This document shows positions 23,105 to 29,978 of a DNA stretch of 38,890 nt, piece after piece. The position numbers and the translations under genes are program-made. The notes under the pieces are model-generated. The model worked only from the letters and a program-made list of their open reading frames with translations, was not told the origin of the DNA and made no database searches. This DNA comes from a virus, in the IMG/VR virus record IMGVR_UViG_3300031576_000168, positions 1 through 38,890 of that record; one strand, written 5' to 3'. Each line of letters starts with the position of its first letter. Positions within the stretch are counted from its first letter, which is position 1.

Positions 23105-23682
23105 AGGATGGCCATTCCATCAATTGGAAAGGCGGGCGCACGGTGGCCTCGAACGGTTACGTGCTCATCTATGTCGGCCATGCCCATCCACTGGCAGACG
23201 TGCGAGGCTACGCCTATGAGCACCGCCTCGTCGCGATGAAGAAGATTGGTCGGCTGCTGACAAGTGAAGACATAATCCACCACATTGACCACGACAAACA
23301 GAACAACATCCCCTCAAACGTGGAGATAGTTACTCCTGCAGAACATCGTCACCGACATCGAATCCACAAGCGCGGCCTCCGCGAACCTGACGAGGCCAAT
23401 CCGTCCATCTCGTGCGCGTGTGGCTGCGGCGCCCGTCTTAGGAAGTACGACGGGTCCAATCGACCGCGCCGCTACATCTCGGGGCACAACGAGCCGTCTT
23501 CCCCGACGGTTGACGCGATCCTAGGAAACCTCGACATAAGGCCAATGACGAGGATGGAACTTATCGAGCAGACGGGCATTTCGAAGCGAGCAGTCGCGGC
23601 TTGTCTCTCGAAGCTGAAAAGCCGCGGTCGAGTCTTCAACCATCCTCATGGTGTTTGGCAGCGAACGCCGGGAGTTCCATGA
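23101..23682 (+). CDS. HNH endonuclease with C-terminal helix-turn-helix
   Basis: 193 residues from GTG 23101, which overlaps the preceding stop. The HNH core is GYAYEHRLVAMKKIGRLL, then DIIHHIDHDKQNNIPSNVEIVT and HRHRHRIH, with all three catalytic elements. A central CACGCG zinc-like turn follows, and the C-terminal MTRMELIEQTGISKRAVAACLSKLKSRGRV is a winged-helix/HTH domain. It differs in architecture from the other HNH genes. It is probably mobile or a regulator of insertion. Confidence 0.85.
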   Translation: MKDGHSINWKGGRTVASNGYVLIYVGHAHPLADVRGYAYEHRLVAMKKIGRLLTSEDIIHHIDHDKQNNIPSNVEIVTPAEHRHRHRIHKRGLREPDEANPSISCACGCGARLRKYDGSNRPRRYISGHNEPSSPTVDAILGNLDIRPMTRMELIEQTGISKRAVAACLSKLKSRGRVFNHPHGVWQRTPGVP

Positions 23683-23855
23683 GCTTCTATCATGGTGTGT
23701 GGGGCTGCGAGCTGCTGGACGGTACATCTTACCATGCGATGCCGGCGGGATGGTGAGGCGGTGTGGCTCTGGCTGCCGGACCCCGCGTTATCTCTCTCTG
23801 CTCGGGCTCCGGAGCGCTCGCCTTCGAAGTCCTCTGGGAAAGGCTGATGCGATGA
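23679..23855 (+). pseudogene. broken reading frame, possible methyltransferase remnant
   Basis: From ATG 23679 the frame gives 25 residues (ELLDGTSYHAMPAG) and stops at TGA 23754-23756. The same frame then continues open to TGA 23853-23855 with PRVISLCSGSGALAFE. The first segment resembles the start of an N6-adenine methyltransferase, and SLCSGSGALAFE resembles a methyltransferase AdoMet motif. Both are short, so this is a weak inference; it could also be two micro-ORFs. It lies just before two Mom-family genes and a ParB-like gene, where methylases are often found. Confidence 0.35.
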
Positions 23856-24373
23856 TGTCGGAGTTCGCGTTCATCGACTCGGTCGTGCCGATCAAGTCGT
23901 TGCCCGATGCCGTCCGGCCAATACGCTGGAGGGACGTGCGCCGGTTCGTGACAGCATTTCACTATCTCCATCGCGCGCCCCCGGGATGCCGGTTCGCTCT
24001 CGGGGTGTTTACGGAAGGAGGGAAACGGATGATGGGCGTCATGGTATTCGGTCGGCCGGTCGCCCGACTGGAGGACCAGACCGGGACGCTCGAACTGACG
24101 CGGATGGTTCTCTGGCCGAGCCCGAAGAACAGCGAGAGCCGCGCCCTTTCGCTAGCGGAGAAGTGGCTGCGAACGAATGCGCCGAGCGGCATCCGCCGGC
24201 TTATCGCCTATGCCGATTCCGAACGGCACACGGGAACGATTTACCGAGCGGCGAATTGGACGGAAACGAAACGCGATACCAGACGACCCGGTGATGGATG
24301 GACTTCGCGGAAGGACCGTATCCGTGATGCTGGCGGGCCGAAGATCAAGTTCGAGCGGGTGCTCCGGACATGA
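23852..24373 (+). CDS. Mom-family-like DNA modification protein, paralogue 1
   Basis: 173 residues from ATG 23852. The GNAT-like pattern of the Mom/XF1762 families is clear: HYLHRAPPGCRFALGVF, MMGVMVFGRPVARLED, LELTRMVL (about 80-87), IAYADSERHTGTIYRAANW (about 118-136). Mom of phage Mu modifies adenine in viral DNA to block restriction. Substrate and chemistry here are not known. It is separated from paralogue 2 by a ParB-like gene. The stop overlaps the next ATG by four bases. Confidence 0.75.
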   Translation: MMSEFAFIDSVVPIKSLPDAVRPIRWRDVRRFVTAFHYLHRAPPGCRFALGVFTEGGKRMMGVMVFGRPVARLEDQTGTLELTRMVLWPSPKNSESRALSLAEKWLRTNAPSGIRRLIAYADSERHTGTIYRAANWTETKRDTRRPGDGWTSRKDRIRDAGGPKIKFERVLRT

Positions 24374-24861
24374 AACCCCTTCAGTTCGAGCGTCGCTCGC
24401 TCGGTTCGCTGAAGCCCGACCCAGCTAACCCGCGCTCGATGCCCGAGGAACAGATGAAGGCCTTGGAGACGAGCATCGACCGGTGGGGACTGGTGGATCC
24501 AATCGTCATCAACAAGGACGGCACCATCATCGGGGGCCACCAGCGATACGAGGCCCTCAAGCGGAAGGGCATCGCGGAAGCCGATGTCGTGGTGCTGGAT
24601 CTGCCGGAGAACGAGGCGCGCGCCCTCAACATCGCCCTTAACCGCATCCACGGCGACTGGGATGTGGGGAAGCTCGAATCCCTGCTGCAAGACCTCGAAG
24701 CGTCGGGCATCGACCTCCAGCTAACGGGGTTCAGCCAGGACGAGATCGACAAGTTGCTCAACGCGGGTGAGTTCAGCCCTATCCCCGAGGATGCCGTCCC
24801 GCGGCTGGACGAAAGAAAGAAGGTGAAATGTCCTGAGTGCGGCCACGAGTTTGCACCTTGA
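24370..24861 (+). CDS. ParB/Srx-like nuclease-domain protein with C-terminal zinc half-site
   Basis: 163 residues. The N-terminal ParB-like pattern is present (LKPDPANPRSMPEEQMKAL, LVDPIVINKDGTIIGGHQRYEALKR, with GGHQRY at 55-60). A helical middle follows, and the C-terminus is KVKCPECGHEF, a CxxCxH zinc half-site. Single-domain ParB-like proteins in viruses often sit next to DNA-modification genes, where they may bind DNA or NTP. The position between two Mom-like genes supports this. It is not a partition system, since no ParA is present. Confidence 0.85.
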   Translation: MKPLQFERRSLGSLKPDPANPRSMPEEQMKALETSIDRWGLVDPIVINKDGTIIGGHQRYEALKRKGIAEADVVVLDLPENEARALNIALNRIHGDWDVGKLESLLQDLEASGIDLQLTGFSQDEIDKLLNAGEFSPIPEDAVPRLDERKKVKCPECGHEFAP

Positions 24862-25516
24862 CTGGTGCTCAGTCCAGGCCGCGCGCCACGCCGTCATGCG
24901 CTGGCACTACTCGAAGAGGCTGCCCACCGGCAAAGCAAACTGCATCGGGGTCTGGGAAGAGGACAAGTTCATCGGAGCCGTCATCTTCTCGTTGGGCGCT
25001 TCGCCCTACCTCGGCAAACGGTGGAAGCTGCCCCAGCAATCGGTCTGCGAGCTGACGCGGGTGGCACTCACGGCCCACCGCGCGCCCGTGTCCCGGATAA
25101 TCGCCATCGCGGTCAGGCTCGTGAGACGCCGCAACCCCGGACTCCGGCTGATCGCCTCGTTCGCCGACCCGCTCCACGGCCACCACGGCGGCATCTACCA
25201 AGCCTGCGGCTGGATCTACACGGGCAAGACGAAGGTCGCGGATGCGTGGGAGCACCGGGGTAAGGTGCTCCACATCCGGGCCTTCAGCGGGCACAACTTC
25301 GGCCGCCCGCGCATGAAGCTCCCGGCCGGCGCCAAACCCATCAAGGTCCCGGCCAAGCATCGTTATCTACTCCCGCTCGATCCACAGACGCGCGCGCTCA
25401 TCGAGCCCGCGCGCCAGCCGTATCCACGCGCCGGTGGTGTAGAGGGCAGCACGGCCCCCAACCAGGGGGCAAGGGGCGGTTCGAACCCGACCCTGGCGCA
25501 TCCCGAAGAAAGCTGA
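24851..25516 (+). CDS. mom: Mom-family adenine modification protein, paralogue 2
   Basis: 221 residues, starting at TTG 24851 and overlapping the ParB-like gene by 11 bases. The pattern is closer to the Mom family of phage Mu than paralogue 1: RWHYSKRLPTGKANCIGVWE, KFIGAVIFSLGA, CELTRVAL (66-73), SFADPLHGHHGGIYQACGWIYTG (103-125). Family members carry out adenine methylcarbamoylation of viral DNA. Residues from about 195 are encoded by the tRNA-like element and are probably not a conserved domain. Confidence 0.8.
   Translation: MHLDWCSVQAARHAVMRWHYSKRLPTGKANCIGVWEEDKFIGAVIFSLGASPYLGKRWKLPQQSVCELTRVALTAHRAPVSRIIAIAVRLVRRRNPGLRLIASFADPLHGHHGGIYQACGWIYTGKTKVADAWEHRGKVLHIRAFSGHNFGRPRMKLPAGAKPIKVPAKHRYLLPLDPQTRALIEPARQPYPRAGGVEGSTAPNQGARGGSNPTLAHPEES
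25428..25500 (+). tRNA. degenerate tRNA-Gly-like element overlapping the Mom gene end
   Basis: A cloverleaf can be drawn. The acceptor stem GCGCCGG pairs with CTGGCGC (one G-T). The D arm is GTGT/GCAC with loop AGAGGGCA. The anticodon stem GCCCC pairs with GGGGC, and the T loop is TTCGAAC. Discriminator A and C35-C36 fit tRNA-Gly. Two defects stand out: U33 is A, giving loop CAACCAG and anticodon ACC, and the T stem carries a bulged A (25490). Either it is a decaying tRNA captured from a host, or an atypical functional or structural RNA. No CCA is encoded. Confidence 0.5.
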
Positions 25517-25524
25517 CCGCGCAC

Positions 25525-25566
25525 TATTAAATGGGGTTCTATACTCCCCAAGCAAGGTGACGCCAG
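25525..25566 (+). promoter_or_regulatory. archaeal-type promoter and short leader, copy 4
   Basis: TATTAAAT (25525-25532) is followed 28 nt from its centre by GGTGACGCC (25556-25564) and then ATG 25567. The spacing matches the other three copies. It begins directly after the end of the Mom gene and the tRNA-like element. Confidence 0.7.
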
Positions 25567-26358
25567 ATGGGCCTTCAGAGAGGACTAGACGGGACTGAGG
25601 TTGAACGCAAGCAGGACGCGAGGGTGTCGTACACCTTCATCGCGGGCGGCTATCGCGCGAAGCTCAAGGAAGACGTAGCCGCCAGCCTCGAGTCGCAGGT
25701 CGACAAGATGAAGGAAACCGGCAAGGCGACGCAGAGCGACATTGACGACTTCCTGAAGGGCTGGGTCGAGAATGCGGTGCGCGTCATCCCGCGGCGGAAG
25801 CGTAACCGGCAAGATCGTGAGACACTCGAACTGCTCGTCACGACCATCGCGGTTGGGGGCAACCCGATGCCGCGGGTCAGTGCCGAGGTCGATGATGAGG
25901 GCTTCGGGCAGCTCAAGCTCGACGGGCATAGTGTGGTGGTCCGCTGGCGGCGCGACGTGCGCGAGATCATCACGTGGCTGACCAACAAGTTCAAGGTCAG
26001 GACCCAGAAGCCGACCTTCGCCGCCAAGCTGACGAAGTGGCAGAAGACGCTGGATGGCGCGGGAGGCGACGAGGTCGCGGCGGCGCGCGAAGAGGTCCGC
26101 GGGCTCCGGCGTGATTGGTTGGAACATGGGATGAAGCTGCTCCCCAAGCTGGCGGAGGAAGGTGAGTTCAAGCGCCACGCCAACGCACTGGAGAAAGCGG
26201 TCTTCGAGGAGCAGAAGGTCCGGACGAGGGTCGAGCGACCGAAGGCCCCGAAGGTCAGGAAGAAAGGCAAGCAGGGCAAGCTGCAAGCCGATGGTGGGAC
26301 GGATGACCGAGAAGCAATCAAGGCGCGCTGTCGGGCCGCGGCGGAGGCGGTCCTATGA
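25567..26358 (+). CDS. hypothetical protein, first gene of the fourth promoter unit
   Basis: 263 residues, no cysteine clusters. An N-terminal mixed region (VSYTFIAGGYRAKLKEDV) is followed by a helical region and a long Lys/Arg-rich coiled coil with a basic tail (PKVRKKGKQGK). The charge distribution suggests nucleic-acid contact, but no family was recognised. Its own strong promoter indicates separate control from the Mom cassette. Confidence 0.6.
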   Translation: MGLQRGLDGTEVERKQDARVSYTFIAGGYRAKLKEDVAASLESQVDKMKETGKATQSDIDDFLKGWVENAVRVIPRRKRNRQDRETLELLVTTIAVGGNPMPRVSAEVDDEGFGQLKLDGHSVVVRWRRDVREIITWLTNKFKVRTQKPTFAAKLTKWQKTLDGAGGDEVAAAREEVRGLRRDWLEHGMKLLPKLAEEGEFKRHANALEKAVFEEQKVRTRVERPKAPKVRKKGKQGKLQADGGTDDREAIKARCRAAAEAVL

Positions 26359-26564
26359 CGACGATGATTCCGGAGCCGGTGAAAGATGCGCTCGACAAGG
26401 CGCTTCGCCTACACCGGCTCGTATCGGATCAGCTCGACAAGATGCGTGAGCTGCGCGGAAAGTCCGCGACTGGTCAGGAGCTTTTGGTGTTCGACGCTAT
26501 CGAGGCGTTGAATACCGGGCTCGCGGACCAGATTCGGCGGACGCGGGAAGGTGAGATAGAATGA
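26355..26564 (+). CDS. small helical protein
   Basis: 69 residues, helix-rich (VKDALDKALRLHRLVSDQLDKM and EALNTGLADQIRR). ATG 26355 overlaps the preceding TGA by four bases, so it is co-translated with the upstream gene. No family was recognised. Confidence 0.5.
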   Translation: MTTMIPEPVKDALDKALRLHRLVSDQLDKMRELRGKSATGQELLVFDAIEALNTGLADQIRRTREGEIE

Positions 26565-27016
26565 GCCCGCAACATCACGCTTACGAGAGCACGACCGTTC
26601 CGGAAGCGACGACGCAGGGCGAGATCCGAAAGCTCCTGATGGCGAACGGGGCCCGCGGTTACCAGCAGAGCGAGTTCTTGGCGGAAGGAATCGTCGAGGT
26701 CAAGTGGGCGCGAGAAATCAAAGTCGATGGCCGCCCGGTTTTCCAACCGCTGCGCGTCCGCGTCTCGGTCAAGGGGAAGCGCCCCGCCACGGTGTGGCGC
26801 GCGGTCTACTGGCATCTCAAGGCGAAGTTCGAGATCGTGCAGTTCGGCATCCTCTCGTTCGAAGAAGAATTCTTACCGTACTTCGAAATGCGTTTGCCAG
26901 ACGGCCGCATCGGGACGGTGGCGGAACTGATGGTCCCGAACCTGAAGCGCGCGCTCCCGCCGCCGATCTTGGACGCGATGCGGGCGCTACCGCCGGGGGA
27001 GGAGGTGGAACGATAA
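26561..27016 (+). CDS. hypothetical protein
   Basis: 151 residues with alternating strands (GIVEVKWAREIKVDGRP, RVRVSVKGKRPATVWRAVYWHLKAKFEIVQFGILSFEEEF) and a C-terminal helix. It has an alpha/beta fold of unknown family. ATG 26561 overlaps the preceding stop; the stop TAA at 27014-27016 overlaps the ATA start proposed for the next gene. Confidence 0.55.
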   Translation: MSPQHHAYESTTVPEATTQGEIRKLLMANGARGYQQSEFLAEGIVEVKWAREIKVDGRPVFQPLRVRVSVKGKRPATVWRAVYWHLKAKFEIVQFGILSFEEEFLPYFEMRLPDGRIGTVAELMVPNLKRALPPPILDAMRALPPGEEVER

Positions 27017-27312
27017 CCGACTGCAAGTTCATTCTCTGGACCCACAAGGAAGGCAACCTCGGGTTCGAGTTCCGATACTGCACCGCGCACTGGCAAGCAC
27101 GAGAGAAGTGCTTGGAAATCGAGATGGAGCGACGAGACCGTGCGGCGAAGACCGCCTACCAAGAACGGCAGGCCGTCATTGATCGGATGTTCAACGAGCA
27201 AGCAGAGAGGCGCCGAGAGTTCGAACTGCGCTGGCGGCGGCGACGCGAGCGGCTGGTTCGCGGATTCGAACGTCGGATTGCCGGCATGAAGGCAGTGCGG
27301 ACGCGACCATGA
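27013..27312 (+). CDS. charged helical protein with apparent ATA start
   Basis: About 99 residues. The frame is coding (CKFILWTHKEGNLGFEFRYC followed by an Arg/Glu-rich helix), but it has no ATG, GTG or TTG near its beginning. ATA 27013 lies behind GGAGGTGG with ideal spacing and overlaps the TAA of the preceding gene, the same geometry as the ATGA overlaps nearby. An ATA start is the simplest reading; a sequencing change from ATG is an alternative. The protein is highly basic at its C-terminus. Confidence 0.5.
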   Translation: MTDCKFILWTHKEGNLGFEFRYCTAHWQAREKCLEIEMERRDRAAKTAYQERQAVIDRMFNEQAERRREFELRWRRRRERLVRGFERRIAGMKAVRTRP

Positions 27313-27539
27313 CCCCCACCTTCGCCGAACCCCGGATCGCCGTCGGCGGCTGCGCCAACTGTTTCATCCAGCAGGGCGAAGTCGTGTGGGGCGGGCCAGA
27401 GCCCGACTATCGCTGGCTGTGCATCAACTGCGGTGAGCCCTACGCGAAACGCCGCGCCTTCCTCAAGCCGGGCCAAGTGCCGCCCGAGACGGATGTCGTG
27501 CCGGTCGGCCACGCGCGCTATCCGGCGGCGCCAGCATGA
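27309..27539 (+). CDS. zinc-ribbon protein
   Basis: 76 residues. CANCF near 15-19 and CINCGEPY near 39-46 form a four-cysteine zinc ribbon. ATG 27309 overlaps the preceding stop. The C-terminal part is Pro/Val-rich. No family was recognised. Confidence 0.55.
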   Translation: MTPTFAEPRIAVGGCANCFIQQGEVVWGGPEPDYRWLCINCGEPYAKRRAFLKPGQVPPETDVVPVGHARYPAAPA

Positions 27540-27667
27540 TGACCCGTTCCGAAGCCCTGACCACTCTGCTCGCCGACGTCCGCCAAGCCGAGACGTATCT
27601 TCTCCTTCTCGACCGCGGCGAGGAGCATTATCGCCGCTCGCTCGAATGCTCGCGGAGGATTTCCTGA
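27536..27667 (+). CDS. small helical protein, 43 residues
   Basis: ATGATG at 27536/27539 overlaps the preceding TGA, and its stop overlaps the ATG of the DUF4326 gene. The sequence is a single amphipathic helix region (LTTLLADVRQAETYLLLLDR). Tight coupling on both sides supports it as a gene. Confidence 0.4.
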   Translation: MMTRSEALTTLLADVRQAETYLLLLDRGEEHYRRSLECSRRIS

Positions 27668-27942
27668 TGCCCCGCGTGCTGAATGTCCATGACTTCCAAC
27701 GCGGAATCGACGACCTTCCGCCCAACACGGTCACCGTGATGCGCCCGTCAAGGTGGGGGAACCCGTTCCGTATTGGCAAGGACTGCACCCGCGACGAGGC
27801 TGTGGACCAGTTCGAACTTCACCTCCTCGCTTCTCCGGAACTGCTCGCCGATCTCGACGAACTCAAAGGGAAAGACCTCGTGTGCTGCTGCGCGCCAAAG
27901 CGATGCCACGGCGACGTCCTGCTGAAGTACGCCAATAGGTGA
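27667..27942 (+). CDS. DUF4326-family protein
   Basis: 91 residues. The DUF4326 pattern is complete: SRWGNPFRIG at about 28-37, ELKGKDLVCCCAPKRCHGDVLLKYAN at the C-terminus with C73-C75 and CHGD at 80-83. Cysteine and histidine spacing suggests metal binding or a nucleotide-related fold; the molecular role of the family is not established. It is common in viruses. ATG overlaps the previous stop. Confidence 0.8.
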   Translation: MPRVLNVHDFQRGIDDLPPNTVTVMRPSRWGNPFRIGKDCTRDEAVDQFELHLLASPELLADLDELKGKDLVCCCAPKRCHGDVLLKYANR

Positions 27943-27945
27943 ACG

Positions 27946-28365
27946 ATGGCCGTCGACCTCGAGATGCCGCCTTGCGGCGTCTGTGATGGCCCAGCCTATC
28001 GCCACCGCACCGATGTCCGATGTCTCAAGTGCGCCAAGCTTGCCACTCTGCCCACCTGCAGGGCTCCGGGCGTCTGCGGCGCATGGGTGCCGGATGCCTA
28101 CGCCGAAGGCTGGCGGCTCGTCCGTCCCGGCTACACTGCCCGACAATGTCGGCCGTGTCGGTTAGCCTGCCGATGCCACCTCATCAATGATCCATCGCAA
28201 CGTTCGTGTTCCCCGTTGCGCGCCAAGACCCAATGCGATCTCTGCGCGACCGGCACCTGCCTCTCCTGCGTTGACCGTCGGTGGCCGTGGGACCATTCGG
28301 ACGATTGGCTCTGCTGCTGCGGGCAGAGATTTCATCGGTGGCAGCACGAGTACCAGCCTCCCTGA
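27946..28365 (+). CDS. multi-zinc-finger protein, last gene of the accessory run
   Basis: 139 residues with about 21 cysteines: CGVC...CLKC, CRAPGVC, CRPCRLACRC, CDLCATGTCLSC and CCCG-x-RFH. It probably binds several zinc ions. The cysteine order does not match a family I recognise. It ends before the non-coding stretch in front of the terminase genes. Confidence 0.6.
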   Translation: MAVDLEMPPCGVCDGPAYRHRTDVRCLKCAKLATLPTCRAPGVCGAWVPDAYAEGWRLVRPGYTARQCRPCRLACRCHLINDPSQRSCSPLRAKTQCDLCATGTCLSCVDRRWPWDHSDDWLCCCGQRFHRWQHEYQPP

Positions 28366-28689
28366 AATCCAGCGAGCAAGCCTTAACCACCCCCTCCCAT
28401 TACCGGCGGGTGAGCTGGGCAAGGAGGAACGCCCCTTCGCGCCCGCCTGCCCCCCGCGCCTCACCAGACGGCGTCACCTGTCCCAGAGGCGCGGGCAAAC
28501 CCCCCCACCCTCGACTGGCCGCCAGAGGCTCCCTTTGCCCCCCTAGGTCGCGCACAAGCCCCAGAACCCCCATTCTACCGGCCTCCAAACCCAGATAGGA
28601 GGGGGTCTTGAGCCGGGCCAGTCGATTCGGACCCCCTATGACCATTGGCCCCCAAAGCCTATCATAGGCGGTTCCCATTAGCGGCCAGC
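28366..28689. other. non-coding, palindrome-rich stretch before the terminase genes
   Basis: 324 bases without a credible gene, rich in C runs. Features seen: AGGGGGTC (28600-28607) and GACCCCCT (28630-28637) as an inverted pair; TTGGCCCCCAA as a short palindrome; and GCCTATCATAGGC, a perfect 13-base palindrome at 28657-28669. The last lies about 27 bp before ATG 28690, so it could be a promoter. Packaging-start sequences (cos/pac) are often located just upstream of the small-terminase gene; this is the best candidate. Confidence 0.5.
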
Positions 28690-29445
28690 ATGACGAAGGG
28701 GCGTCGAGGTGCGGGGGGTAGCCCGAGGCTGACCCCAGAACAGGTGCTTGCGATACCGGGGCTTCTGGTCGAGCTTGGCAGCAAGGCCGCCGTCGGTCGG
28801 CATCTTGGGGTGGGGGTCACGGCCATCGACTACCGGCTCCGGCAGCTCACCGGGACGAACGTCACCTCTCTGAAGGGTGAGATCGCCCAGCAGGTCGCGG
28901 CGATCCAAGCCGCACGAACAGCCGAGCCCACCCCTACCGCGCCGCCTCCTCCGATTCAAGAAGGTGGACCTACCGCGCCCTCAGCAGATCCGGCAGGGCT
29001 CGTTCAGAAGCCCGACCGGGAAAGGTTCGACCCGCGGCGCGCACTCGAGCAGGTCGCGCGCGGCACGATGGCTGCTTTCGGGGACGCTATCGAGCGCGCT
29101 AAGGGGGCCGAGAACGCCAAGCTCCCGCTGGAGCGCACGAAGGCTCTCAAGGATGCGGCATGGCTGGCGGCGCCGGCGCGCGACTCCTCTCAAGTGTTAG
29201 ACGCGATCCAGCGCCAGGACAAGCTGATGCAACTCAGAGAGCGGGAGGTGGCGGCCCGCGAGACTCATGCCCGCGCAGCGGCCGAAGGCAAGCTGGGCGT
29301 GAAGGTCAACATCGCGGTGGGCATCAAGCTGGACCTAATGGAGCAACTGCTCACGGTCGTGCGGGCCGAGCTTGGGCCCTCGTCGGCCTTTGAACGGATC
29401 GCGGCGCGGGCGAGGCAAGCGCTTGAAGCGGAGGGGCCGGTCTGA
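28690..29445 (+). CDS. terS: terminase small subunit (probable)
   Basis: 251 residues from ATG 28690. An N-terminal helix-turn-helix is visible (LTPEQVLAIPGLLVELGSKAAVGRHLGVGVTAIDYRLRQL), followed by a Pro-rich linker and a helical C-terminal part. DNA-recognising small terminase subunits have this layout and are encoded immediately before the HNH and large-subunit genes, as here. No sequence motif proves it. The stop overlaps the next ATG. Confidence 0.6.
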   Translation: MTKGRRGAGGSPRLTPEQVLAIPGLLVELGSKAAVGRHLGVGVTAIDYRLRQLTGTNVTSLKGEIAQQVAAIQAARTAEPTPTAPPPPIQEGGPTAPSADPAGLVQKPDRERFDPRRALEQVARGTMAAFGDAIERAKGAENAKLPLERTKALKDAAWLAAPARDSSQVLDAIQRQDKLMQLREREVAARETHARAAAEGKLGVKVNIAVGIKLDLMEQLLTVVRAELGPSSAFERIAARARQALEAEGPV

Positions 29446-29978
29446 TGAGTTACCGCGAACGACACCCCAGCCAGCCTGCCAAGACGTTTGAAGTTGGGAA
29501 GTGTCGCCGCTGTGGGGCCGCCGTGGAGAAGGGCAGGCGGAACTGGTGCGGCCAGACCTGCATCGACGCCCACATGCGGGCGCGCGGGTTCCGATACAGG
29601 ATCGAGGGTCGGTTGGCCAACATCGAAACCCACGGAGTCCCGACCTGCGATGGCTGCGGAGCCCGCGAGGCCGAAGTGGCGAAGCAGCAGTGGGCCATCA
29701 TTCTACGAATCGAACGCGAGCTGAAGCAACGGGACGACGACATCTGGGGCATGACGAAACAAGAGCGCAGGGCCTACGAGGCTGCCCACCGGAGAAAGCA
29801 GTTCGAAGTCGACCACAAGACCCGGCTGGCCGATGGCGGGACCCACGAGGTCCGCAACCTCCAGCTCCTATGCTGGCAGTGCCATCAGGCCAAGACGGCA
29901 CGCGAGGCGCGTGGGCCCGGACGGGCGGGTGCTGAGCCGGGTCTACGAAAGGTGAATCGACTGGAGGGGTATGGCTGA
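29445..29978 (+). CDS. HNH endonuclease of the packaging module
   Basis: 177 residues. CRRCGAAVE and CGQTC (zinc), CDGCG, then the HNH core QFEVDHKTRLADGGTHEVRNLQLLCWQCHQAKT with DH, N and H residues in place. HNH proteins next to terminase genes assist cleavage in HK97-like phages, so this one is probably functional in packaging rather than a homing gene. Starts at ATG 29445 with a one-base overlap to the terS stop. Confidence 0.85.
   Translation: MSYRERHPSQPAKTFEVGKCRRCGAAVEKGRRNWCGQTCIDAHMRARGFRYRIEGRLANIETHGVPTCDGCGAREAEVAKQQWAIILRIERELKQRDDDIWGMTKQERRAYEAAHRRKQFEVDHKTRLADGGTHEVRNLQLLCWQCHQAKTAREARGPGRAGAEPGLRKVNRLEGYG

Noticed and set aside
24370-24861. ParB-like gene as part of a plasmid partition system
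   Set aside because: No ParA-type ATPase or centromere-like repeats nearby, and the gene is locked between two Mom-like genes.
14047-28365. CRISPR array or long tandem repeats in the accessory region
   Set aside because: No regularly spaced repeats of 23-40 bases were seen; recurring short motifs are the promoter leader and CxxC codons.
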